A stretch of DNA of 11,687 nt, taken from contig DFYU01000026.1 of NCBI GenBank assembly GCA_002383415.1, forward strand, positions 15,799-27,485. Direction: 5' to 3'. Of this stretch, positions 1 to 6,287 are shown piece by piece. The position numbers were made by a program, and so were the translations under genes. The DNA is from Geobacter sp. UBA4074 (GTDB lineage: Bacteria; Desulfobacterota; Desulfuromonadia; Geobacterales; Pseudopelobacteraceae). Each line of letters starts with the position of its first letter. The stretch's first letter is position 1. Under the pieces are notes generated by a model. That model made no database searches, was not told the DNA's origin, and saw nothing but the letters and a program-made list of their open reading frames with translations.

Positions 1-353
1 TGGACACCTCGGCCAGCAAGGGCGGTGATCTGGGCTGGTTCGGCAAGGGCAACATGGTGCCGGCCTTCGAAAAAGCCGCCTTCGCCCTCAAGGAAGGGCA
101 ACTGTCCGGCATCATCAAGAGCGAGTTTGGCTTCCATATCATCAAGCTGACCGGCAAGCGGGCCGCCGGCACCCGCAGCTTTGACGAAGTCAAGGAGCAG
201 ATCACGGCAGCCCTGATGCCGTCCAAGCAACAGCAGATCTTCATGCAACTGAAAGAGGACCTGAAAAAAGGCGCCAAGATCGAGCTGAAGGAAGCCGCTC
301 CGGCCGACGCCCAACAGACACCGGCTGCCCCGGCGAGCCCTGAGAAAAAGTAA
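1..353 (+). CDS. PpiC-type (parvulin) peptidyl-prolyl isomerase, C-terminal part
   Basis: This is a partial gene; its start lies before the window and the first complete codon is at position 3. The visible 116 residues carry the last half of a parvulin domain. The glycine-rich turn GGDLGWFGKG is followed by a helix with AFEKAAFALKEGQLSG and then the closing strand FGFHIIKLTGK, all hallmarks of the rotamase fold. A helical segment (SFDEVKEQITAALM) and a low-complexity Ala/Pro tail ending PEKK follow. Proteins of this family catalyse cis-trans isomerisation of prolyl bonds and usually act in the periplasm as folding chaperones. Localisation cannot be judged because the N-terminus is missing. 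The stop TAA lies 14 bp before the SurA-like gene, so the two are very probably co-transcribed. Confidence 0.93.
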   Translation, partial: DTSASKGGDLGWFGKGNMVPAFEKAAFALKEGQLSGIIKSEFGFHIIKLTGKRAAGTRSFDEVKEQITAALMPSKQQQIFMQLKEDLKKGAKIELKEAAPADAQQTPAAPASPEKK

Positions 354-367
354 CCGAGGCCATCTGC

Positions 368-1444
368 ATGATCATGCCGTCCATCTATTGTCGCCTACTG
401 CCGTCGCTCCTGCTGTCGACCCTGCTACTGGCCGGGTGCGCCTCAACGCCCGAGCCGGTGGCCGAGCCACTCAAACCGGCGGTCACCGTACTGCCCCAAC
501 CAGCTCTACCACCACTGCCGAGCGGTGCGGTGCGGGTCAATGGCATCGCCGCCATCGTCAATGACGAGGTGATTACCTTCCGGGAAGTCGTCCGCGAGAC
601 ACAGCCACTGATCGCCGAGAGTCAGAAAAAAGGACTGGTGGATGACAAGGCCCGCAGCGACCTGCGCAAGATGGTGCTGGAGCGGCTGATTGAGAAGAAA
701 CTGACTGACCAGAAGGTGAAGGAACTGGGCATCAAGATCGGTGACGATGAGATCCGTCAGGCCATCGACGATGTCAAGCGTCAGAACAATAACATGAACC
801 AGCAGCAGCTGGCGGATGCGCTCAAAAAACAGGGGTACACCCTGGAGCAGTATGAGGCGCAGATCCGCGAACAGCTGGAACGGCTGCGCCTGGTGAGCAT
901 GGAGGTTCGCTCCAAGGTCTATGTCAGCCCAAAGGAAGTCGAAGAGTACTACGCCGCCAATCTGGCCAAGTATGCCGAGGATGAGCAGTTCAAAGCGCGG
1001 CATATCTTCATCAAGGTTGATGAAACAGGGCCGGCCGAAGAGTTGCAGCAGGCCATGACCAGGGCCTTGAACATCCTGTATGAGGCCCGCAGCGGCAAGG
1101 ATTTTGCCGAGCTGGCCCGCCAGCATTCCGATGATCCGGCCGCCAAGAAAGACGGCGGCGACCTGGGCAGCTTCAAGCGGGGCGAGATGCTGGCCGATCT
1201 GGAGCAAGCCTTGCTGCCGCTGAAGCCTGGTGAGGTGGGTGAGCTGGTCAAGACCCCCTCCGGCCTGCATATCGTCAAACTGGAAGAACGCGACAGCGGC
1301 AAGGTCAAACCGTTTGAAAAGGTGAAGACCGAGATAGAAGACCAGCTCTACCGCACCCGTCAGGACGAGCGTTTCAGCCAGTGGCTCAAAGAGCTCCGCG
1401 CCAAGGCAAGCATCGAGATCAAGGATAGTAACGGCCTGATCTAA
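368..1444 (+). CDS. SurA-like periplasmic chaperone / peptidyl-prolyl isomerase, predicted lipoprotein
   Basis: A 358-residue protein. Residues 4-24 form a lipoprotein signal with lipobox LAGC, predicting lipidation at Cys24; Ala25 follows, so outer-membrane retention is likely. A Pro-rich linker (28-52) leads into a SurA N-terminal-type domain (about 56-185, starting VNGIAAIVNDEVIT), then one parvulin domain (about 207-307) with ARHIFIK, DFAELARQHSDDP, GGDLGSFKRGEM and PSGLHIVKLEE. A C-terminal helix (318-348) would pack back on the chaperone domain. E. coli SurA has two parvulin domains and no lipid anchor; this protein has one and is predicted to be lipidated. Role by family: folding of outer-membrane proteins. 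The ATG at 368 is preferred because GAGG at 356-359 sits 8 nt upstream; the ATG at 374 would be too far. It sits directly behind another parvulin gene. The exact orthology to surA is uncertain. Confidence 0.9.
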   Translation: MIMPSIYCRLLPSLLLSTLLLAGCASTPEPVAEPLKPAVTVLPQPALPPLPSGAVRVNGIAAIVNDEVITFREVVRETQPLIAESQKKGLVDDKARSDLRKMVLERLIEKKLTDQKVKELGIKIGDDEIRQAIDDVKRQNNNMNQQQLADALKKQGYTLEQYEAQIREQLERLRLVSMEVRSKVYVSPKEVEEYYAANLAKYAEDEQFKARHIFIKVDETGPAEELQQAMTRALNILYEARSGKDFAELARQHSDDPAAKKDGGDLGSFKRGEMLADLEQALLPLKPGEVGELVKTPSGLHIVKLEERDSGKVKPFEKVKTEIEDQLYRTRQDERFSQWLKELRAKASIEIKDSNGLI

Positions 1445-1473
1445 CCAGCAGCCAGATTGATCAGGCAGCACAG

Positions 1474-1511
1474 TAAAAGCCCCTGACGGCAGCGACCGGC
1501 AGGGGCTTTTA
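1474..1511. terminator. Bidirectional intrinsic terminator between convergent operons
   Basis: A 12-bp perfect inverted repeat (TAAAAGCCCCTG at 1474-1485, CAGGGGCTTTTA at 1500-1511) encloses a 14-nt loop. The A-run and T-run flank a GC-rich core, so the hairpin ends in U-rich RNA on either strand. It lies between the stop of the SurA-like gene (1444) and the stop of the receiver-like gene on the opposite strand (1546), and can serve both. Confidence 0.9.
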
Positions 1512-1545
1512 GATTTGTAAAGCTTGATGCGCCAGGCGCGCAAGG

Positions 1546-2289
1546 TCAGGCCCGGGTGCGCAGATATTTGAGAAACTCCTCCTGGGTCAGTTGCTTTTTG
1601 CTGACCAGGTGGGATATCTCACGACTCATAGCCAGCTTTTCTCCCTCCTTAAGTTCCCCCTTCAACAGCACAAAGAACGGCATGTTCTGGCTGTAGGGGA
1701 ACAGGCGGAACTTGTCCAGCAGCTCAAAGGCCGACATATCGGGCAGCATTACATTGCTGAAGGCCAGATATTTGGGATGCAGCGAGGTAAGAGCAAGCGC
1801 CTCTTTACCGGTATAGGCCTTCACCACTTCAAAACCGATACCCTCCACCGCCCTGGACAGCTTTTCCTCACCGGAGCGTGAGACCATCAGAGCCTGCAGG
1901 TCCCAGGTCTCCACCTCATCGGTCAGACCATAAACCGCCAAGCGGTCCAGCAGGTACTGTTCATCCACCGGCGTCACAAAAAAACCGGCCACCGGGAAAA
2001 CACCGCCCACCTTACCCTTCTCGCTCAAGAAAACCGGCAGCACCGGAATGTTACGGGTGACCGGATCGGACTTGATCTGCAGCAGAATTCCCCAGCCATC
2101 GGCAGAGTAGGGCGAGATATCCAGCACCACCCCCAACGGTCGACGCTCAGCCAAGCGCTCGAGCTGCTCCAACCGGGGCTGATATCCTGCAGCTTCCAGA
2201 TAGCCGCTGAGAATGGCTTCGCGCCCTTCGCCGGGTTGGACACCCAGAATCCAGAGTTCCGGCCGCTCTGCCGCAACGGCCCCAGTCAT
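1546..2289 (-). CDS. Tandem degenerate receiver (REC) domain protein
   Basis: A 247-residue soluble protein that reads as two CheY-like receiver domains in a row with no output domain. REC1 spans about 11-122: it has Asp57 at the phosphorylation position in GVVLDISP, but the usual Lys-Pro pair is Thr106-Pro107. REC2 spans about 131-245: the stretch SNVMLPDMSAFELLDKF is unmistakably receiver-like, yet Asn179 replaces the phospho-accepting Asp and Leu208 sits at the usual Thr/Ser position. Normal phosphotransfer signalling is therefore doubtful, especially for REC2; such pseudoreceivers usually act by protein-protein contact. The start ATG overlaps the stop of the upstream TPR gene by 4 nt (ATGA), and there is only a weak Shine-Dalgarno sequence, which suggests translational coupling. 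It is the last gene of the mltD operon. The function is unknown; a role with the TPR protein is inferred from coupling alone. Confidence 0.82.
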   Translation of the reverse strand: MTGAVAAERPELWILGVQPGEGREAILSGYLEAAGYQPRLEQLERLAERRPLGVVLDISPYSADGWGILLQIKSDPVTRNIPVLPVFLSEKGKVGGVFPVAGFFVTPVDEQYLLDRLAVYGLTDEVETWDLQALMVSRSGEEKLSRAVEGIGFEVVKAYTGKEALALTSLHPKYLAFSNVMLPDMSAFELLDKFRLFPYSQNMPFFVLLKGELKEGEKLAMSREISHLVSKKQLTQEEFLKYLRTRA

Positions 2290-3023
2290 CGCCGCACCGT
2301 CATCCGCTTTTGCATCCGCCCTCCCATGGCCGCCATCTGATGCTTTTGCAACTGTCCCAGGCTCTCCAGATGGAACTGGTACCAGGGATCACCGAAGCTG
2401 CGCATCTTCATCTTGCGACCGTTCTCAAGGTGATCCAAGTTTTCGATGATATGCGGATCGGCAGGCAGTTTTTTGAGGCCGCGCCGCAACACATCCTTGG
2501 CCTTGGCCGCATCGTTACACTCTTCTGCCAGACAGTAGGCGTAGAGATTCCAGAGCAGCGATTCCTTACCGTTCCACTGCACCGCCTTCTCAAAGGTCTT
2601 CTCCATCTTGTCACGCTTCTGGCGTTTCAGATAGCTAATGGCCAGCATCCCCATGGCGATCCAATTTTTGAAGAAGGCCTGCTCAAGGTGGGGAAAGGCG
2701 TTCGAAAAATCACGTTTGATGTAGTAGGCCATGCCGATCTGTGAATTGATCTGCTGGCTGACGTACAGCTGCCAGGGACCGTAGCGCAGGGCATCTTTCA
2801 TGCCGCGGATAGCCTTCTCGAAACGCTGGGCCTGCAAGTCTTTGCCGGCTAGCTCCAGGGCGGCCATCACCTTTTTCATGATGATCCGGGAGGCGATCAC
2901 GAAAACGGCGGTAAAGACCACCATGCCAGCCATCAACGACAGCCACCAACTCAGCTGGAAACCCAGCAGCATCACCAACAAAACCGCCACAGCAGCGGCG
3001 GCAGACAGAAGAATCGAATACAT
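2286..3023 (-). CDS. Membrane-anchored TPR-repeat protein
   Basis: I choose the ATG at 3023 (245 residues) over the TTG at 3032. The Shine-Dalgarno sequence GAAGGGA (3039-3033) ends 9 nt before the ATG but directly abuts the TTG. Two hydrophobic segments (about 1-23 and 27-48) form a membrane hairpin. Helical TPR-like pairs follow at about 57-83, 91-118, 124-152 and 155-190; examples are FEKAIRGMKDALRYGP and KMEKTFEKAVQWNG. The tail (about 203-245) is basic and Met-rich and contains SFGDPWYQFHLE, which could be a conserved contact site. Short loops and a positive residue cluster after the second segment suggest that the TPR part is cytoplasmic. It lies 35 bp downstream of the mltD-like gene and overlaps the receiver-like gene by 4 nt. 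I do not recognise a named family; a scaffold role is inferred from the TPR architecture. Confidence 0.82.
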   Translation of the reverse strand: MYSILLSAAAAVAVLLVMLLGFQLSWWLSLMAGMVVFTAVFVIASRIIMKKVMAALELAGKDLQAQRFEKAIRGMKDALRYGPWQLYVSQQINSQIGMAYYIKRDFSNAFPHLEQAFFKNWIAMGMLAISYLKRQKRDKMEKTFEKAVQWNGKESLLWNLYAYCLAEECNDAAKAKDVLRRGLKKLPADPHIIENLDHLENGRKMKMRSFGDPWYQFHLESLGQLQKHQMAAMGGRMQKRMTVRR

Positions 3024-3058
3024 GGAATACAATCCCTTCGGATGAGAGTGGTGGCGTC

Positions 3059-4534
3059 TTAGGCCCTGGTACTGCTTTCGGTCTTTGCTCTGGCGACAAT
3101 CAGCTTTTTACCTGGGGCCAGCACCATCTTGCCCTTCAGGTTGTTCCAGGAAGCCAGAAGCTTGGTTGAAACCTTGAAGCGACGTGCCAGGGTGGTCAGC
3201 GTGTCCCCTTTACGTACCGTGTAATAACGGATCTCGGCCCGCTTCTGTGCCTGTTTACCCTCGCTAGCAAAATCCACCGACTGCCGGACCGGAACGATCA
3301 GCGTCTTGCCAGCCACCCGCTCCCTGCGCCCCAAGCCATTCAGTTCGGACAGTTCTCCGGTGCTTATATTGAAGCGACGTGCCACGCTCCGCAGATTATC
3401 CTTGCGGCTGGCGGTATAGCGGGTATAGAGGTTTTTTTCACTATACCGCTCCTGCTCGGGAATCTCGGCATAGGCCACCTCGAAACGGGCCTTGGTCCCC
3501 TTGGGGATGCGCAGCTCAAAATTCGGGTAATTGGGCGGGGTTGTCCAGTGGCGCAGGGCAGGATTCAACTGACGAATGCTCTGGTAGGTGGTGCCGGTCA
3601 GACGGGCCACCAACTCAAGATCGGTCCGTCCAGGCAGCGTCACCGTATCGTGTTCGATCTGTGGGATCGACACAACATCTTCAAAGCCGTAACGTGCCGG
3701 ATCTTTGGCAACGATGGCGGCGGCCAGCAACTTGGGAACATAGTCCTTGGTCTCGCGCTTGAGGTACGATCCTTTGGTCAGCTCCCAGAAATCGCTGGTG
3801 TTATACTTGTCAATGGCCCGGAATATCTTGTTTTCGCCGGCATTATAACCGGCGGTGGCCAGGTACCAGTCACCATTGAACATGGCGGACAGGTCTTTCA
3901 GATACATGGCGGCCGCCATGGTGGCCTTGACCGGGTCCCTGCGTTCGTCGATCCACTGGTCGATCCGCAACGAATAGCGTCGGCCGGTGGCGGGCATGAA
4001 CTGCCAGGGACCGACGGCGCTAGCCACGGAGCGGGCGTGCAACACAAAGCCGCTCTCGATCATGGCCACATAGACCAGATCCTCAGGCAGGCCTTCCTTG
4101 CGCAGCACCTCTTTCATCATCGGCAGATAACGGGTTGAACGGCTGAGCCAGCGTGCAAACGAGGCCTTTGAACGTCCCTGAAACTGCTTGATAAAATATT
4201 CAACCTGGCTGTTGAGTGTTAGTGGAAGGTCTGAGGCCGGGAGGTCATCGGGCAGGCGTAACTCGGACAGCAGGTCAACCTCTGTATCCTGCAGCTCGTC
4301 AAGGGTAAAAAGGGATGTCAAACCACCTGGGGCAGGCTGTCCCGCTGCCAGTTCTTCCAGATCTGCAGCGGCAACAGGGGACTCTGCGCGAACGGACGAG
4401 ACTGAACTGCCCCCGGTGCTATGGGGCTGCATCAGTTCGTGCAGCAATTTTTGTGCAGGATCTGCGGCACCATGGGCGGGTAGTACACACACCAGCATCA
4501 GGCCACAAACGACAAGCAGACAGTATTGTATCAC
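3059..4534 (-). CDS. mltD: MltD-type membrane-bound lytic murein transglycosylase with two LysM domains
   Basis: A 491-residue exported enzyme that cleaves the glycan strands of peptidoglycan to give 1,6-anhydro-muramyl ends. The N-terminal hydrophobic stretch (3-20) acts as a signal; cleavage near Ala20-His-Gly-Ala is plausible. No lipobox is evident, although E. coli MltD is a lipoprotein. A low-complexity linker (about 36-105) precedes the SLT catalytic domain (about 130-280). That domain holds the catalytic Glu160 in AMIESGF, then GPWQFMPATG (175-184) and AGYNAGENKI (228-237), all family signatures. LysM modules for peptidoglycan binding lie at about 371-415 and 437-480, the second with YYTVRKGDTLTTLARRF. 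The start is GTG, supported by GAGGG (4548-4544) with 9-nt spacing. It is the first gene of an operon with the TPR and receiver-like genes, behind a perfect-consensus promoter. Confidence 0.95.
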   Translation of the reverse strand: MIQYCLLVVCGLMLVCVLPAHGAADPAQKLLHELMQPHSTGGSSVSSVRAESPVAAADLEELAAGQPAPGGLTSLFTLDELQDTEVDLLSELRLPDDLPASDLPLTLNSQVEYFIKQFQGRSKASFARWLSRSTRYLPMMKEVLRKEGLPEDLVYVAMIESGFVLHARSVASAVGPWQFMPATGRRYSLRIDQWIDERRDPVKATMAAAMYLKDLSAMFNGDWYLATAGYNAGENKIFRAIDKYNTSDFWELTKGSYLKRETKDYVPKLLAAAIVAKDPARYGFEDVVSIPQIEHDTVTLPGRTDLELVARLTGTTYQSIRQLNPALRHWTTPPNYPNFELRIPKGTKARFEVAYAEIPEQERYSEKNLYTRYTASRKDNLRSVARRFNISTGELSELNGLGRRERVAGKTLIVPVRQSVDFASEGKQAQKRAEIRYYTVRKGDTLTTLARRFKVSTKLLASWNNLKGKMVLAPGKKLIVARAKTESSTRA

Positions 4535-4574
4535 GAAGCAGTACCCTCAACCATTCCATTGCAAAAGATGCGGC

Positions 4575-4603
4575 ATTATAGTCGCTTGGCCTCCGAATGT
4601 CAA
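4575..4603 (-). promoter_or_regulatory. Perfect-consensus sigma-70 promoter of the mltD operon
   Basis: Read on the minus strand, TTGACA (4603-4598), a 17-nt spacer and TATAAT (4580-4575) match the housekeeping consensus at all 12 positions with ideal spacing. The discriminator after it is GC-rich (GCCGC), as in promoters under stringent or growth-rate control. Transcription would start near 4568, giving a leader of about 34 nt before the GTG of the transglycosylase gene. Confidence 0.9.
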
Positions 4604-4630
4604 ATCACCCAACGGGCTGTTTTTGCTTAA

Positions 4631-4670
4631 CAAAACAAAAAACGAGCCCATCGCTGGGCGATGGGCTCGT
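4631..4670 (-). terminator. Intrinsic terminator after the DUF948/YtxH-like pair
   Basis: A perfect 13-bp stem (ACGAGCCCATCGC at 4642-4654 against 4658-4670) with a 3-nt loop is followed on the minus strand by TTTTTTGTTTTG. It lies 27 bp after the YtxH-like gene stop and about 28 bp before the -35 box of the mltD promoter, so it insulates the two operons. Confidence 0.93.
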
Positions 4671-4696
4671 CTGTACAGCAGGGGCAGATGGGCTGA

Positions 4697-5008
4697 TCAG
4701 GAGGCGAGTTTGCTCTTTTCTTTCTGAATCGCCTCACGGCCGGCCTCGATGGCAGAAGCCAGGATCGACTTCTTCTCGCGAATCGCCTCCTGACCTTCCT
4801 CAAAGGCGCTCACGAGCTTGGTCTGCGCTTCCTTGGTATATTCCTTGATCTTTTCTACGGCATCGTCCGCCAGGTCAGCGATCTGCTCTCTGGTCTCACG
4901 CCCGCTCTTGGGGGCGTACAGCAGCGCCAGAGCAGAACCCAGGGCCGCGCCGGCCAAAAACGAAACTATCACCGTACCAGTCGAAACACCATTGTCATTG
5001 TGGGCCAT
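4697..5008 (-). CDS. YtxH-like small membrane-anchored helical protein
   Basis: A 103-residue protein. Residues 11-31 form one small-residue-rich membrane segment with glycine-zipper character (SFLAGAALGSALALL). The YtxH signature YAPKSGRETR (31-40) follows directly, then a long charged amphipathic helix (about 41-102). The tail contains an 18-residue tandem duplication (67-84 and 85-102). YtxH proteins are widespread, often stress-associated in Firmicutes, and have no established biochemical activity. The ATG at 5008 is supported by AAGGAG 8 nt upstream; that Shine-Dalgarno sequence overlaps the end of the DUF948-like gene, whose stop is only 3 nt away, so translation is probably coupled. 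A second YtxH-like gene lies at 10790-11038. Confidence 0.85.
   Translation of the reverse strand: MAHNDNGVSTGTVIVSFLAGAALGSALALLYAPKSGRETREQIADLADDAVEKIKEYTKEAQTKLVSAFEEGQEAIREKKSILASAIEAGREAIQKEKSKLAS
4703..4810 (-). repeat. Tandem 54-bp (18-residue) duplication inside the YtxH-like gene
   Basis: Two adjacent 18-codon units (4810-4757 and 4756-4703) encode SAFEEGQEAIREKKSILA and SAIEAGREAIQKEKSKLA, identical at 11 of 18 positions. Eighteen residues equal five helical turns, so the two units place their charged and hydrophobic faces in register, as expected for a membrane-surface or coiled-coil helix. Confidence 0.8.
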
Positions 5009-5011
5009 TGG

Positions 5012-5410
5012 TCAAGCTCCTTTCATCTTACGATTGAGATAACGGTCCAAAAGAAATTTACCGGCCACCTTCGCTCCAGTTGCCCAGGCGCTGGCCTGAC
5101 CGAACATGCCGGTAACCAGACACATGGACCGATTGATGGTGGTCATCTGATCGCCTGTTTCGCCCAAGGCGGTCATGAACCGCTGAACATCAGCCGTGTG
5201 TTCAGCCATGCCTTTGCTCACCGTTTTTAACTCTGCCAGCACCTCGTTCAGCTCTTTGATCGTGGGTTTAAGCTCGCTGGTCAGAAGATCGGCCAAGCCG
5301 GTCACCGATTCGGCGGTACGCCTTACCGACAGGATGGTCGGTATCAAAAACAGGACCAACACCGCCAAGGCAAGAGCGGCAATCAGTGCTGCGAGTGCTC
5401 CGAGGGTCAT
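5012..5410 (-). CDS. DUF948-like membrane-anchored coiled-coil protein
   Basis: A 132-residue protein. One N-terminal membrane helix (about 3-27, Ala/Leu-rich) is followed by a helical region (about 29-95) with heptad-like spacing, including SVTGLADLLTSELKPTIKEL and MTALGETGDQMTTINRSM. It ends with a Gly/Ala-rich segment and a basic tail (RYLNRKMKGA). The pattern matches DUF948-type proteins, which resemble the membrane-proximal part of chemoreceptor-like helical bundles and are commonly found next to YtxH genes. No enzymatic motif is visible. The ATG at 5410 has AAAGGAG 7 nt upstream. It is the first gene of a two-gene operon with the YtxH-like gene. An envelope or stress role is only inferred from the family pairing. 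Confidence 0.82.
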   Translation of the reverse strand: MTLGALAALIAALALAVLVLFLIPTILSVRRTAESVTGLADLLTSELKPTIKELNEVLAELKTVSKGMAEHTADVQRFMTALGETGDQMTTINRSMCLVTGMFGQASAWATGAKVAGKFLLDRYLNRKMKGA

Positions 5411-5451
5411 TACGACGCTCCTTTCATTGCATATACGGCAGTCGGACTTTT

Positions 5452-5479
5452 AGTATAGCTGATGCTGGCGGTTGTGCAA
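5452..5479 (-). promoter_or_regulatory. Probable sigma-70 promoter of the DUF948/YtxH-like pair
   Basis: On the minus strand TTGCAC (5479-5474), a 16-nt spacer and TATACT (5457-5452) precede the DUF948-like gene. The -10 box is good (5 of 6) and the -35 box weaker (3 of 6). Transcription would start near 5445, about 35 nt before the ATG. I see no terminator between the crotonase stop at 5517 and this point, so some read-through from upstream is possible. Confidence 0.55.
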
Positions 5480-5516
5480 GTAAATCATCGGACAACATCG
5501 TAAAGCCGTGCATCTG

Positions 5517-6257
5517 CTAGACACAACTATCAGGAGCCATCGCTAGCGAGCAGAGCGAGGCGGCACCCTGCTCCACCAGACAGCCGCTGCGCAGCGTGGT
5601 CTCCTCGGCCAGATTCACCAACTGCTTGGCCCAGGCCAGGCTGCTGGGCGGCATGCTCGCAATCCGCTCAGCCACGGCGACCACCTCATCCCAGTACCGG
5701 TCACCGTTGACCACCCGGTCCACCAGCCCCATCTGCAGCGCCTCGGCAGCGTTGTAACTGTCGCAGGTCACAAATATCTCCCGGGCCCGGTTCTTGCCCA
5801 CCAGTCGCGGCAGCTTCTGGGTGCCGCAAAAACCGGTAATGATCCCCAGCCGTGCGCCGGGATGGGCGATCAGCGTCCTGTCACTGGCGATACGCATATC
5901 GCAGGCCAGAGCCAGATCGCAACCGCCACCCATGGCGATGCCATTCACTGCGCCGATAATCGGCTTGGTAATGCGTTCCATCTGGTCAAACAGCGACTGC
6001 CCGAGATCGGCGAACTGCAGCCCGTCCAGGGGGGTGAAGGGACGCATCTGACCGATATCGGCCCCCACCGCAAAGGATTCGCCGGGCCAGCCCGACAGCA
6101 GGATGCAGCCCACATACTCGTCATTCTCAAGCTCGGCCAGAGCCCGTTTCAGCTCGCGGATGGTGGTTACGGACAGCTTGTTGAAGCGGGCTCCACTATC
6201 CAGGGTCAGGTACCCGACCCGGTTGCGAACCTCAATACGCAACTTCTTGTACGGCAT
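5517..6257 (-). CDS. Crotonase-fold (enoyl-CoA hydratase/isomerase family) protein lacking the usual catalytic glutamates
   Basis: A 246-residue crotonase-superfamily member. The oxyanion-hole segments are present: SFAVGADI (61-68) and IAMGGGCDLALACDMRIA (107-124). In classical enoyl-CoA hydratase, Glu occupies the positions of Asp114 and Gly134 here; the second segment reads HPGARLGIITGFCGTQKLPR where the family usually has PEI(x)LGIIPGFGGTQRL. Simple crotonyl-CoA hydration is therefore unlikely; another acyl-CoA reaction such as isomerisation, hydrolysis or decarboxylation is possible. The protein stops after EQGAASLCSLAMAPDSCV, before the usual EGMxAFxxKRxPxF end. It is the last gene behind the adenosyltransferase gene (30-bp gap). 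AAGGAG lies 11 nt before the ATG. The substrate is not predictable from sequence alone. Confidence 0.87.
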   Translation of the reverse strand: MPYKKLRIEVRNRVGYLTLDSGARFNKLSVTTIRELKRALAELENDEYVGCILLSGWPGESFAVGADIGQMRPFTPLDGLQFADLGQSLFDQMERITKPIIGAVNGIAMGGGCDLALACDMRIASDRTLIAHPGARLGIITGFCGTQKLPRLVGKNRAREIFVTCDSYNAAEALQMGLVDRVVNGDRYWDEVVAVAERIASMPPSSLAWAKQLVNLAEETTLRSGCLVEQGAASLCSLAMAPDSCV

Positions 6258-6287
6258 CAGCTTCCGAGCTCCTTGTTCATTGCCTGC

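Noticed and set aside
506..1543. Long open frame of 345 codons on the minus strand
   Set aside because: It lies antisense to the SurA-like gene, crosses the terminator, has a Leu/Gln-rich composition expected from a GC-rich reverse frame, and shows no family motif or Shine-Dalgarno sequence.
4535..4575. Possible tRNA or small RNA behind the perfect promoter
   Set aside because: The strong promoter with a GC discriminator prompted a check, but no cloverleaf or terminator is present before the transglycosylase start; the segment is best read as its leader.
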